Made by a program: the position numbers and the translations under genes
In this document: piece by piece, positions 33,844 through 44,777 of the stretch
Position numbering within the stretch: position 1 is the stretch's first letter
How the letters are laid out: the number at the start of each line of letters is the position of its first letter
NCBI GenBank assembly: GCA_025526995.1
Contig: JAHLKG010000034.1
Span: forward strand, 1 to 64,000
DNA: 64,000 nt
From: Powellomyces hirtus
Lineage: Eukaryota; Chytridiomycota; Chytridiomycetes; Spizellomycetales; Powellomycetaceae
Direction: 5' to 3'
The notes under the pieces: generated by a model
The model's database searches: none
Told to the model about the DNA's origin: nothing
What the model saw: the letters and a program-made list of their open reading frames with translations, nothing else

Positions 33844-34518
33844 ATGAAGTCAGGAATCACTCTCGTGACCCTGCCCACTCTTTCCACCGGCTCCTCGCTG
33901 TCCCTCCGTTCGTCTCCGCCTCCGCCTTCCACTTGCTCCGCCCAAAAACACTCGTCGATCCTGATGAATGACAACGACCCGTGCCCGCAGTGCAGTGGGT
34001 CAGGGTATCTGTCCGCCGAATCGCCCTGCCTGACTTGCCCAGGGCCACAGCTCGCCAGATATCCCACCACATATGACGGCATGGGTTCCAAAGGCTGCTC
34101 GTCCCTCGTTTCCCAGTCTTCATCATCACAGCGACGAACCGCTTCTCTCCCCATCACCCACCCCGTTCGCCCCGAAACACGAGTATGGATCGATGGCGCC
34201 CTGATACCCACGACTGCGAGCGCCGTCACAGAGAGCACGTTGCTTAAAGGTCCCGCGCCAAAGCCACGATGGTCGCTTCGCATGGACTGGCTCAAGCGTC
34301 GGGAAGTCCTCGACCACGACGCAGACGTCGAATGTAACGTCTCTCCCGTTTGCGCCAACAACAACTCAACATCATACACCACCACCATCAAACAAATTGC
34401 AAAGAAACTACCAGGCCCGCGACGCTCCAAGCGATGGAATGCTCGAGCCGAAGTCGTTATGGCAGAATCAACGCTCCGGGAATTGCTGGCCAAAACCGCT
34501 GCGGCGCGATCTCGTTAA
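33844..34518 (+). CDS. Hypothetical protein with a CxxC-CxxC cluster
   Basis: A single open frame of 224 codons with a good TATA box upstream. The N-terminus is Ser/Pro/Thr-rich. A short cysteine cluster CPQCSGSGYLSAESPCLTC (about residues 47-65) has the C-x2-C...C-x2-C spacing of DnaJ-type or rubredoxin-like zinc sites. The C-terminal half is basic (KQIAKKLPGPRRSKRW) and ends with a helical ESTLRELLAKTAAARSR. I recognise no family. The low-complexity frame and absence of introns leave some doubt, but promoter, length and stop placement favour a real small gene. Confidence 0.6.
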   Translation: MKSGITLVTLPTLSTGSSLSLRSSPPPPSTCSAQKHSSILMNDNDPCPQCSGSGYLSAESPCLTCPGPQLARYPTTYDGMGSKGCSSLVSQSSSSQRRTASLPITHPVRPETRVWIDGALIPTTASAVTESTLLKGPAPKPRWSLRMDWLKRREVLDHDADVECNVSPVCANNNSTSYTTTIKQIAKKLPGPRRSKRWNARAEVVMAESTLRELLAKTAAARSR

Positions 34519-35114
34519 ACTGATCAGCTTTCTTGTTGTCTTTTTCTGTACATATATTTGTTTTGGTCCCAGTTGTGACTTTGTGTCAATATATCAACGT
34601 GTTGCATCCTCGGACTCACCCTCCAAGCGGGCTTCGAGTAACTCCCCCTCGACAGACAGACACAGACACCCAACAATCAACAAAACCTTTCAGCCCAAAC
34701 ACATCTACTACATCTGACTACAACCCACTGAAGCTGGACATTGTAATTTGTGAGAAGAAATATATTTCAATCAGATATACAAGTGAGGGAACGATAATAG
34801 GCCAACATTCGTTTCCTCCCACCTCTCGACGCGGGAAGGAAAAAGAAAAACAGAACAAAAGCAAGCACTTCACCATACGAGGTGACGGCCCTCCCCCTCC
34901 TCGCTGTCTGACGCCCCAAGCAGGGTGTCGATGGTGTGTCGTTGCCGTTGTCGTCGTTGTCCTCATCATCATCATCATCGTCCTCCTCGTTGTCATCCTC
35001 GTCCTCATCCTCGTTGTCGTCGTCATTGTTGTTGTCGTTGTTGAAGGAGGAGGAGGAGGAGGCGCAGGGGGAGAGGGAGGAGGAGGCGCAGGGGGAGGGA
35101 GAGGGGGAGGGGGA
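34519..35114. repeat. Low-complexity GTT/GTC and GGA repeats downstream of LC8
   Basis: 34519-34917 shows no gene. About 34930-35045 is an imperfect trinucleotide tract (GTC, GTT, CTC, ATC), followed by GGA/GGGAGA repeats to 35114. Read from the minus strand this would encode Ser/Pro then Asn/Asp/Glu runs and would directly follow the LC8 intron. Confidence 0.7.
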
Positions 35115-35176
35115 CTGAAAAGAAGAGAGGGAATCGGTAAGACTGAAGGAATATTCGTCGAATAACAGTAGCATAC

Positions 35177-35437
35177 CTTAAACAGCAGGATCGCAATCTG
35201 TCCCTGATAAAAGTAGATAAAGTGCTTCGTCCCATGGGTTACGTAGGATCCAAAGTTCTGTCCAACAATACAGTGCCAGGTGGGGTTGTATTTTTTGTCA
35301 AATTCTCGCTTGATGAAGACCGCAATATTCTTTTCCATATTGTACTTTTCCATTGCTTGAGTTGCACAGTCGACGGCATCCTGCTGCATCTCCGCCGACA
35401 TGTCGGCCTTCTTGATGACGGCATTGCAGTCAGACAT
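35177..35437 (-). CDS. Dynein light chain, LC8 type
   Basis: The frame starts at ATG 35437 and gives 87 residues with the complete LC8 fold: [63 protein letters not shown]8 is a dimeric hub that binds dynein intermediate chain and many short-linear-motif partners. Family members are about 89 residues and normally end one to three residues after ILLFK. Here a GT donor (GTATGC, 35176-35171) follows that Lys, and the nearest acceptor (TTTTCAG, 35115) opens into low-complexity sequence with no prompt stop. The last exon is therefore unresolved. Confidence 0.92.
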
Positions 35438-35470
35438 GGTGAATGCGGGTGAGGGGGTTTGAGGTGGTGG

Positions 35471-35530
35471 TGTGTGTGTGTGTGTGTGTGTGTTGTATGT
35501 GTGTGTGTGTTGTGTGTGTGTGTGTGTGCG
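35471..35530 (-). repeat. (TG)n microsatellite in the LC8 5' region
   Basis: Interrupted TG repeat about 60 bp long, starting some 35 bp upstream of the LC8 ATG, probably in its 5' leader or promoter. Confidence 0.85.
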
Positions 35531-35809
35531 GGTGAGGAAAGTACAAAGTGGGTCGAAGAGATGGCTGCAGTCCTTTTTATACCGTCAGTTTGAAGAGTCT
35601 GTTCTGTTATGGGAGTCTATTTCCGCCCTGTCCATGTCACTTTCACATGGAGCTTAGTTGCACGTTTTTGATGCAAGATGAGCGCCACATATACCTGCTG
35701 ACGTAAGCACTTGATCGTCCTCAATCTATGATGGCCAAGCCGCCCGCGCTCTGACTTGCTATCCAATTTTTGACAGCACACATTCGCAAAATCGCAAAAT
35801 CGCAAAACT

Positions 35810-36248
35810 ATGCCAAATCCATTGTGCCCAGTGTGTTTAATTTGAGACGCCAACCACTGTGGAGGGTGCGGACACCTCTTTTGTAAGCAATGTATGAAGG
35901 ATATTCTATTGGGAAACCCCTTGTACTGTAGGTGCCCCAACTGTCAGTGAGTAACTCGTTGTTGTTGTTGAAGACTTTGTAAAAGTGGTTTAGCTGTAAA
36001 TTCATTGCAATAGGGTGCGATGGCCCGAGATTTCGCTGTCCAATGTCACTTACCATCGCTGCGTCCGGTGCTTCCAGATGAGGAACACCCGAGTCCCATT
36101 CGCCTGTCGATGCTGCGCACTCTGCAGAAACTGCACGCGGAGAGTTTTCCAGCGTGACGGGTTTGTCCGTTGTCCTGAATGCAACCATACTGACCGACAA
36201 CTTCGAAACTGGCTTCGAAACTGGTTGCGAAGGGTTTACTTTCCCTGA
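35810..36248 (+). pseudogene. Small two-RING-finger protein, one in-frame stop
   Basis: Two exons joined by a 67-nt GT-AG intron (35947-36013, GTGAGT to AATAG). Exon 1 reads a RING (CPVC, CGHLFCKQC, CPNC). Exon 2 reads a second Cys-rich module (RCVRCF, CRCCALCRNC, RCPEC) and ends RNWLRRVYFP. RINGs of this type usually act as E3 ubiquitin ligase modules, but no partner can be inferred. A TGA at 35843-35845 stands where the homologous gene at 56928-57079 has CGA (Arg), so this copy is probably a pseudogene through one C-to-T change. No other part of a Copia element is seen around it. Confidence 0.75.
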
Positions 36249-36617
36249 GCGTGGGGACCCTCTCGTCAACTTCCGCATCGCTGTTTTATGGATCCCATTG
36301 AAGTTCATTGGTTATGTCTCTGTATTAGTATTAGTATAAAGTCTTTCAATATATTCCGTTTCACCACATATGTCCGTCTGTTAGCTGATGTGCGTAAGAT
36401 GCGATTTTGAGAAGCTGCCAACGTCTGTGATAACGGTCCTCTATGTCGGAATGCCAGTCAAAATCAACTGGTGCATCTTGAAGACAATCGTGAAGCGTTC
36501 AATGCCTTTCCACTTCCGGACAAAGTGCTCCAGCGCGAATGAACGGATGAAGATAATGTTGCCGCGTTGGAAAGGGAACTTGAGTTGCAAGTCGGCGAGG
36601 CAGAATTCTCCTCCACG
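36249..36617. other. No gene recognised
   Basis: Only short chance frames. TATTAGTATTAGTATAAAG at about 36324 is AT-rich. Nothing supported. Confidence 0.5.
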
Positions 36618-37514
36618 TTAGGCACCGAGACATACAACGGCACACCAACCGTAACGGGAGTCGCGCAAGTCACGGTGTTTCTTCACATACTCGTTTATGA
36701 CGAGAACCATCATTGCAAACGTCTGGTTGCAGGTGTTTAGGCCCCAAAACCCGATGCCCAACCGTGGCATTTGTGCCCATGCCTTTCTGTAAGCCGCTGC
36801 CATCTCGGGATCCAGCGCGGCAAACCATTTCGTAACAAGTAAGCACATCATGCGCACGGGAGTGGACTGGATCCAATCTTGCGTGTCGTTGAGTTGTAGG
36901 TTGCTGCTATGGGACTTGTGCAACACTGTGGGGACCTTCAAAGCTTGCGCCTGCCAAACACCAAGGTGATAAATGCCATGCAGTTTGGGCTGCTTGTCAA
37001 AGGTGACATGACGGTTATCAGGTTTCACCGTTGGCAAGCTGTCAGGGGGGTAATTGTGCAAGAAACGTCGTAACTCAATTGTCAGATGATCGCGGAGGAT
37101 TTCGGGGAGTGCGTCAGGTATGTAACAGCACAAACGGCTCTTCTTGCAGTTGGCGGCGATAAACAGGGTCCTTGGGATCTCTAGATAGCTTTCAGCTTCT
37201 TGTATGCTCTCCTCGAACTCCTCTTTGGGTGATAAAGGTTTTTCCGAGACTAGCGATATCATTGATGACCGTGCCTGTTGTTTATTTTGTTGCTGCGCCA
37301 GATCATCCAGTGAAACGGTCAAGTGCTGATCCCACGCCCTTCGTGCCAGACGGTCCTCCAAACGGCGTATAACACAGTTGTAGAACACCGGGAATGGCTT
37401 GTCAGAGACAATCAGCGCAGAATTCTCGTGCGTGGGGACCGTATCCTCCACGGCTCTTCCCCCATGCTGCACTTGAGTGGAACCCCGTCCACCAAGGCGT
37501 CCATTCTGGGCCAT
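36618..37514 (-). CDS. Hypothetical protein
   Basis: 298-codon uninterrupted minus-strand frame. Its protein-like composition is not random: mixed alpha/beta segments such as FPVFYNCVIRRLEDRLARRAW, an acidic helix SPKEEFEESIQEAESYLEIP, and a C-terminal DPEMAAAYRKAWAQMPRLG followed by hydrophobic TFAMMVLVINEYV. An overlapping frame upstream (37514-37657, starting MAQGKRKRQRCKSNLDIPP) may supply the real N-terminus through an intron. I recognise no family. It could be one of the lineage-specific multigene proteins common in mushroom genomes, but that is a guess. Confidence 0.5.
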   Translation of the reverse strand: MAQNGRLGGRGSTQVQHGGRAVEDTVPTHENSALIVSDKPFPVFYNCVIRRLEDRLARRAWDQHLTVSLDDLAQQQNKQQARSSMISLVSEKPLSPKEEFEESIQEAESYLEIPRTLFIAANCKKSRLCCYIPDALPEILRDHLTIELRRFLHNYPPDSLPTVKPDNRHVTFDKQPKLHGIYHLGVWQAQALKVPTVLHKSHSSNLQLNDTQDWIQSTPVRMMCLLVTKWFAALDPEMAAAYRKAWAQMPRLGIGFWGLNTCNQTFAMMVLVINEYVKKHRDLRDSRYGWCAVVCLGA

Positions 37515-37657
37515 TCATCAGAGGCAAGTCCATCAGACAGTTCCTGGACGTACGTTGGGGGGATGTCTAGGTTGCTCTTGCATCTTTGTCGCTTGCGCTT
37601 GCCTTGGGCCATCCTGTTCCATGAGAACAGCATTAGACTCAAGAATGTCGACGCCAA

Positions 37658-38696
37658 CCTTTACATTACCTCTTTCACAATCTTGCTGTCTACCCTGCTG
37701 ATTGCCGCGGAAATTCAAGCAAGATGGTGGATGGCAACCAAGAGAGCGATCTCGTTGGAAGAGGTACAGTCCCCTGTCCGAAAGATGCGGACCCCCCCTC
37801 ACCCCAAATTAAGCCCCTCTGTTGGAAATCAACGCTAGCAGCATTGGATGGAACCATGTTTGGAGTGGCAGCTTTGGATCATGACGACTTCAGATCTCAA
37901 CAGTGGTACCGTTGAGAGCGGCTTAATCATTGGCCCTATAAGCGCAATACGCGTGCTTGCCACAGCCATTCTCACCAGTGCCGTTCCCATTCGGCGTCCT
38001 GGATACTTCCTTTTTTGGTAAAGCGCCCAATCATCCTGGTGGCCGATTGACTTCGCGCGCGCACAAATAAAATCAAACAATGGCATAGTCAGTCACATGA
38101 CCCGGAATGTCTCTAATAAGTATGAACACATCCAGGTCGATTACTTGGGCTGGGCCCAATGGAACCGCCGTTTCGTATGACCCTTGAGTAGTGTGAAAAA
38201 CGCACGCGCAGCCCTGTCATCATGCACAGCTGGATCATCTGTATCCGTGATATCGATAAGAAAAAGCGGCATAGCGGCTTAATAATTGGCCCTATAAGCG
38301 CAATACACGGGAAGTATAAATACTGGAGTACTTCTCTAGCCGTTTAGAAATATATCAGCTTCCCGCCTCATAGTTTACTCTACTCCTCTTATTACAATCT
38401 TCCCATACTTTTCTTGATGGGATTTTTTTTGACTACGGACAACATCTCTGTGCGCATTTTGCTTTCCCAACCCAACACAGATCCCCGCCGCATTACCTCA
38501 TTGTAGAGCGGCCGCTGGCGAGTAGGAATATCACTGTCTCGGGTCATTTGGACAGGTATTGACAGAGTTATTTCATTTCGCGTTTTCCGATGTTTGTATT
38601 GATTGACAACATTTCTGTGCGCATTCCAGTGTGCCTCGCCATTAAGTTAAGCATCGACGACTTCGAGATCTTGTGGATGTTGTCGATGTCAAGAGC
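37658..38696. repeat. Non-coding stretch with a 36-bp direct repeat
   Basis: No gene supported. AGCGGCTTAAT(C/A)ATTGGCCC continuing to GCGCAATAC occurs at 37917-37952 and again at 38273-38308. A second pair, GACAACAT(C/T)TCTGTGCGCATT, occurs at about 38439 and 38606. 38652-38690 resembles part of a Fanzor intron (57932-57970). Confidence 0.6.
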
Positions 38697-40084
38697 ATGA
38701 TTCGCACAACATCATTCCCCGATCACAATGACAGGTGGCCCCCGAAGAAAAGAAGACGAAAGAGGTAAGATGCCGTTCTTATTATGAGTCCACAGCCAAT
38801 CTCACAGCATGTTAATGCATTGTCGCTTTCCAGGCCGCCCTGTCCACAGGATGCCAATGCTCCGTTTCCTGCACCTCCCCCACCGCCTGTCAAACCCCCA
38901 CCCTTTGTCCGTCGAGTTCCTGCCAGCCTACTTTGGAATCTGTTTGCTGACGACGATCCGGGAGACCCAAGCTCCTCTTCCAGCGACGACAATGAATCCT
39001 TCAGCTCGGAGTCTCCCGAATCTCCTCTGACCGACCCACGATCCGACAGAGAATGAGGAGGTGGAAGCTTCGAGATCCTCCCGCGTCTAGTGTGGTCAGC
39101 AACTAGGGCCATCTTGATGCGGCCTGGATTGGCACGGCTGCGCAGTTGACGAGATTACGGTCATACGTCGCAGCAATGCATCGACTTGCCCAACATGGGA
39201 CATGGGCTATCAAGTTCTGGCTGATGCAGATTGCGCCGAACGCTGCCTTTCCAGTCATCGACGAGGAACATGTACAGATTGTTCTCACACTTCTCCAAAA
39301 CCCTGCATACAACCCTCGCGCGCCAAGAAAGGTAGCAATCACAACAGTTCTCCGCCCTATCATGCTGCAATACACAACGGCGGCCAGATTTGCTCCCTCC
39401 AGAGTGAATCATGGGTCCTTTATCCAGAATGGGATTAACTTCACCGCAACCAGCATTGTCTCCAACATCAACACCAACATCAAAATGCATTTTTGCAATC
39501 AGGTGCAATCTTACATCAACGGGCGGTTGGGTGTCAAGGAGCTGACTCGAATATTGGCCCGGCGACCATGGTCACGACCGAATGCGTGTGTGGCCATCCA
39601 TCGGCTCTGGAGGGCGGCTGCAATCGTCAAGAAATACGGACTCTCGCCTGAAGCTGCGTGGCAATCCCAAGACACACTTGCCAACCTGCAGTCCAACTTG
39701 ACATCCTTGGAGTTCGAAGTCCTTGAGGAAGTCTGGGCACTGCTGCCTGACCGTGCTTTCAACTTGTGGACTGGGGCCGGAAACAGAGAGTCTGATGTTA
39801 AAGTGGACGTGGACGTTGTCATTTCTCCCGAGAGATACGTGCGTGCCTATCTGAATCTTGCCCGCGGATTTGAAGCTCGGGGGTTCCCTCTTTTCAACGC
39901 GCTTCCATTGCGGCGTCGTCATATACTGGCGTACACGACCATTGACACAAAGTTGCTCTGGGATGCAGTCCTCCAGAAGTCGCACCGCAAGCTCAGCCTT
40001 AAGGGTCAGCACCACCGGCTCTGGGGAGAGTGCTTCAATCTTTCGCATTCCGCCTTCCATCAACGGGGTCGCACCGTATATCAG
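38697..40084 (+). CDS. Fanzor (eukaryotic TnpB-like nuclease), 5' exons
   Basis: Start of the split Fanzor gene. The proposed first exon (38697-38764) begins MIRTTSFPDHNDRW and carries a strong nuclear localisation signal, PPKKRRRKR, which continues across a 69-nt intron (38765-38833, GTAAGA to TTCCAG). The second exon is Pro-rich (APPPPPVKPPPF) then Ser/Asp/Glu-rich and meets a TGA at 39054; its junction with the next exon is unclear. The main exon is open from 39107 (after TAG acceptor-like CAACTAG) to the donor at 40085 and encodes about 326 residues of the N-terminal helical domain. It ends RGRTVYQ, which joins in frame to FDGTISTDG at 57372 when the interrupted intron is removed. Unresolved: true start, and whether the 39054 stop is a mutation. 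Confidence 0.68.
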
Positions 40085-40126
40085 GTTTGAGGACAAGCCG
40101 AATCTTCCGTGCCCATACGGGGCACG

Positions 40127-40383
40127 TGTTGAGGTTGGAGTTTTGAGATAAACCTGTCAAATCGACAGCGCTCCAAGACTCCACGTGACCCCCGCTGCGC
40201 AATGGTGCTTCATCTGACCGCGTATGCTTAGATAGCTTGCACAGCCACCTTTCTTCTTTGTAGTGTAGATCTCTTTCACCCATCGTTTACACCTAACAAC
40301 AACACAATCATCCCATTGTCATTAAGATTGTCGAGCTAGCTTTCCTCTGTTGCACTACACCTTAACCGGACCTATGCACAACA
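40127..40383 (+). repeat. Copia-3 5' LTR
   Basis: 257 bp, TGTTGAGGTTGG to ATGCACAACA; the ends form the inverted repeat TGTTG/CAACA. The left flank GCACG is the target duplication. Confidence 0.92.
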
Positions 40384-40397
40384 GGTTATGAGCCCTG
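40384..40397 (+). other. Copia-3 primer-binding site (half-tRNA type)
   Basis: GGTTATGAGCCCTG abuts the LTR. It is complementary to the anticodon arm of initiator tRNA-Met (CAGGGCTCATAACC), not to a tRNA 3' end. Priming by a tRNA-iMet half is known for Drosophila copia and yeast Ty5. Confidence 0.75.
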
Positions 40398-40464
40398 TCA
40401 GCCCGCCCAACGCTTAAAACGACAAGCATCCTGCATCCTTCTTCACGTTGCTCAATACTCAATC

Positions 40465-42138
40465 ATGCCATTGTCCCGTAGCCCCATTCGGACCAGGTCC
40501 GGAACAAACACTGCCCCTGCACCGACGCAGGATTCTGCAGATGAGGGTCCTCACAGTGAGGACAACAAGAGTCGAGCCGCTTGACCTGACGACGAGGTCG
40601 TCACCAAGGAGTATTTGGAGAAGGCGCTGTTGGAATCCCAACACATTATCGCCGAAATGCAGGAACGCATGCTGCTGGAATCGCAGCAACTCGCCGCTGA
40701 GTCACAAAGGGAGTCTCAGCACCTTGCAGCTGAATCCCAATGAGAGATGATGGAGAAGATGATTTCTACCTTTGCACAAATGCAAATGCAGACGGCCGCC
40801 GCTGCAAACCCTCATGTCTTCCCGGAGGACCGCCCACACTCTCGCTCATCAGAGAATTCTTCTCCCACGTCGTCCTCAATGAATTCCGTCGCAAAGGAGC
40901 TCCTTAAACAAGTTCCCAACTTTGATGGCAATATGAGTAGCCCGCAATTACTTCTCGAATTCATTGCAAAACTGGACGACTTTTTCGAGGTTGCATACCT
41001 TCCGCCACTTCTCGAAGCAAAAATGGCGGTAAGCAAACTCACATCTACCGCTCACATCTGGTGGAGGACCCAGGAAAGCCAGGGGACCGCCCCTCGAACA
41101 TGGAACCATCTCAAAACAACGTTACGCCTGAGATTCACACCACCAGCGTTCAGCTCGATGATCCGTGATAAACTGGATGATCTTTCGCAGACCACGTCGG
41201 TCATTGCATACAACAATGCGTTCAACAAACTTGTCATGCAGATTCCCGACATGAACAAAGGAGAAATCGAGCATTGCTATCTCAAGGGACTCAAGCGTCC
41301 TATCTACTCAGCCATCATCTCAAAGGATCTCTTGGATCTGGACGCCATGCAGGAAGCCGCAATCCAACAGGAACAGCTTACCTCAGAACGGGGCGCTTGT
41401 GTGCCCAAAACCGAGTCTCACGTTGAAGCCCATGTGATGCATGGCAATTCGGACGCCAACACCAATGAACACGCGCCTCAAAAATCGTGGAAAAAACAAC
41501 ACCGCCGCTCAGTTCCAGGATCTCCCTGCCTCCTCTGCGAACAAACCGGTCATTGGATGAAGGACTGCCCGAAAATGAAGGACGCGCGCGAGCTCCTTAA
41601 ACAACATCAGCAAGAACCTGCTGCCGAAGTAAACCTCGTTTTGGCAACTAACCACAGGTCCTCGCATTCAATCGCCCTCGATTCTTGCGCAACGCACCAC
41701 ATTATCAAGGATGCTATTCTCCTTACTGACCTGCGACCCATCCCGGCAGTCCAAATCAGCGTCGCAAACGGCGAAAACCTTACCGCTTGCGAAGCAGGCA
41801 CACTCACCATCAGCAATAACAACACGGACGAAGCCATTGTCTGCGTTGATGTGCTCTACGTACCTGAAGCGAGCCGCAACTTGGTTTCCACATCGCCACT
41901 GAACCGGGACGGTTACGAAATCACGTTCTCAACTAACGGTTCATCCATCCTAAAGAACGGCCTCGTTATCCTACCGCTCCGCCACAACGGAAACCTGCCA
42001 TTTATCAATGGTTATGTTGAAACCACCGCCGCTGCTTTTGCGACCGAAGCTGCAAAACAAAGGACTGCAATGTCTATAAACTATGGCATCAACGCTTTGG
42101 GCACATTGGACAACGAGCGCTTCATGCTGCGAATCTGA
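40465..42138 (+). pseudogene. Copia-3 Gag and protease, broken
   Basis: The frame starts at ATG 40465 (MPLSRSPIRTRSG). It has a Gln/Glu-rich coiled-coil segment with repeats of ESQ (about 40630-40740), a Ty1/Copia-type Gag (DFFEVAYLPPLLEAKMAVSKL, WWRTQESQ, IPDMNKGEIEHCYLKGLK), a CCHC knuckle CLLCEQTGHWMKDC and an aspartic protease (ALDSCATHHII). TGA codons at 40582-40584 and 40741-40743 interrupt it; the second stands where a repeat unit just upstream has Arg. A frameshift at about 42075 separates it from the integrase frame, whose GAG-pre-integrase motif LWHQRFGH is read one frame over from about 42078. Confidence 0.88.
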
Positions 42139-44759
42139 TCTACTCTCTCGATCTGCCAAACAACGTCGAACCGGAACACACGCTGTGCTCCGGCTGCTCC
42201 CTCAGTAAATCCACTCGGCTGCCCTTCAATGGGCAAAACTCTCGACCTGCAACCAAACCACTTGATCGCATACACTCGGACATTCTTGACATGGGCGCCA
42301 ATCTTCTCTCCCTCTCTGGCGCCCGCTACATCCTCACGTTCATTGACGAATACACACGGTATTCCGTCATCTACCTCCTCAAGACCAAAGATCAAACCAA
42401 CAATTATTGGCAAAACTATCGCGCGTACGCTGAACACCATCTTGACTCCAAGATCAAGGAGCTGCACTGCGATAACGGCGGTGAATACTATCCCCTACAG
42501 GCTGAGCTGCTCGCCGATGGGATCACGTTAAACCCTACTCACCCGTACTCCTCTCAGCAAAATGGCATTGCTGAACGGTTCAACCGTACGCTCATGGACC
42601 AGGTCCAAGCGATTCTTCATGACAGCCGCGCTCCTTTCAAACTTTGGGGAGAACTCGCTATGGCCGTCAACTACCTGCGTCAACGGACGCCATCAACGTC
42701 TCTCAACGGAGAGACCCAATACCAACGTTGGTTTGGGACCCCTGCCGATGTATCGAACCTTCGCACCATCTGGAGCGTGGCCTATATGCATCAACCTGTG
42801 CGCCGTCGCACACACCGCAAGCTCGGAGCTCGCGCTGTCGGACCGTTCCGACTAGTGGGATATCACCCCACTAAACAAGGCAACTATCACCTTTATGATG
42901 CATCGACGGATTCGATCATCGGCGCACGAGACGTCACAATTAACGAGGCTGATTACGTCAGCCCTGTCGCTCAGAGCGACACTACTCCTGAATATGTGGT
43001 TGGGCGCATCTTACTCTCTCGCAACGGCGAAGGGGGAGAGGAATTCCTGGTCAAGTGGCTTGGCTACGACGAACCAACATGGAAACCCCTCGACAACGTC
43101 AAGGATTCAGAGGCCCTGATGCGGTTCACGGGAATCGAAGATGACGGCACACCCGTAATCGCCGAACTGCATGCCGCATGCAGCACTGACATTGACAAGC
43201 CCGCCACTTACCAGGCGGCAATCAACTCGCCATATGCAAAAGAGTGGAAACAAGCGATCGTCGCTGAACTCTCATCTCACCGCACTAACAAGACGTGGGA
43301 CACGGACACCACGCAAACACCGTCTGGCACTCACCTTGTTGATTCTAAATGGGTCTTCAAAGTCAAACGCAACGCCGATGGTTCCATCAAGAAGTTCAAA
43401 GCCCGCCTCGTCGCCCGAGGCTTCACGCAGCGTGAAGGCATTGACTTCAACGAAACATATGCGCCCGTCGTCAAGTTTAACACCTTGCGGGCGCTACTCA
43501 CGCTTGCCGCTAAGCTCGACCTCCACGTCCATCAGATGGATGTCATCACCGCATTTCTCAACGGAGATCTCGACGTAGAAATCTGGATGCGGCTCCCAGC
43601 CGGCATCGCTGACGATGTCGTCAAACTACGCCGTTCCCTTTACGGCCTTAAACAATCGCCGCGCCTATGGAACAAGGTTCTCGACTCCTTTCTTCAACAG
43701 CTCGGGTTCTCAGTATCAGAACTTGACACTGCGCTCTACATTAAGCGGACTGACAACACAAAGATCCTGATTGTTGCCGTCTACGTGGATGATCTCACGA
43801 TTTTCGCATCAAACCTCGATGACATGCTCGCTCTCAAATCCGCGCTTGCCGAACGCTTCAAGATGGAGGACATGGGGGAGATCTCTTTCCTTCTTGGTCT
43901 TCAGATTACGCGCGACCGGTCAAAGCGATGCATTACCATCGGCCAACAGAAGTACATCAAAGACATGATCGACAAGTTTAACCTTAACGGCATGCGGCCG
44001 CATCACATCCCGATGGACCCGACCTTACATCTAAATGCGCACGATGGAGCCGACGTCCTCGACGCATCAGGAATCAAGGAATATCAGTCGATCATTGGAA
44101 CACTAATGTATCTGATGTTAAGGACTCGCCCTGACCTGGCCTACTCAGTCTCCCGCTTATCTCAGTTTCTGGCAGCACCGACGGCCGCACACATGACGGC
44201 TGCAAAGAAAGTTTGCGCGTACGCAAACACAACCAGTGATCTCTCTCTTGTCTTCAAAGATGGGGGAGATATTGTCGGATATTCGGATGCCGACTACGCA
44301 CGCTGTACGGACACGCGTCGCTCAACCTCCGGCTATGTATTCATGCTCAACGGAGCTGCCATTTCATGGAAATCTCAACGTCAAAAATCAATGGCGCTAT
44401 CCACAGCAGAAGCAGAATACATTGCACTCACGGAATGTGCAAAGGAAGCACTCTGGATCCAGGGTCTCCTATCCGAACTGTCAGCAACGGAGCAGACAGC
44501 AGTTCTCATCTATAAGGACAATCAGGCCGCTATCAAGCTTGCTGCCAATCCAACGCATCACCAATGAACCAAACACATTGATGTCCGTTATCACTTCCTG
44601 CGAGACCTCGTCGGTAACGAGCGCATTCACCTACAGTACATTGAGTCCAAGCTCATGCTGGCTGATGCCCTGACGAAACCACTACCTCGCCCATTACTTG
44701 ATGATCTGAGACACCGAACTGGACTCCGAACGAAATCAGATTACGCCAAATCTCATTGA
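42078..44759 (+). pseudogene. Copia-3 integrase, chromodomain, RT and RNase H
   Basis: The frame reads LWHQRFGH and a Cys pair (CSGCSLSK), then the integrase core (FIDEYTRYS, LHCDNGGEYY, QQNGIAERFN). A complete chromodomain follows at about 42991-43128 (YVVGRILLSRNGEGG, FLVKWLGYDEPTWKPLDNV). Then RT (QMDVITAFLNGD, YVDDLTIF at about 43782) and RNase H (GYSDADYARCTDTRRSTSGY, STAEAEYIAL). A single TGA at 44565-44567 replaces the Arg of the family motif H-x-RTKHID; the frame then continues to TGA 44757-44759. The order PR-INT-RT-RH is diagnostic of Ty1/Copia. The chromodomain between integrase and RT is unusual for that group. Confidence 0.92.
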
Positions 44760-44777
44760 TATACACCCGTTATAAGT

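Noticed and set aside
33837..34493. Minus-strand frame opposite the 33844 gene
   Set aside because: It mirrors the plus-strand frame. The TATA box and ATG context support the plus strand.
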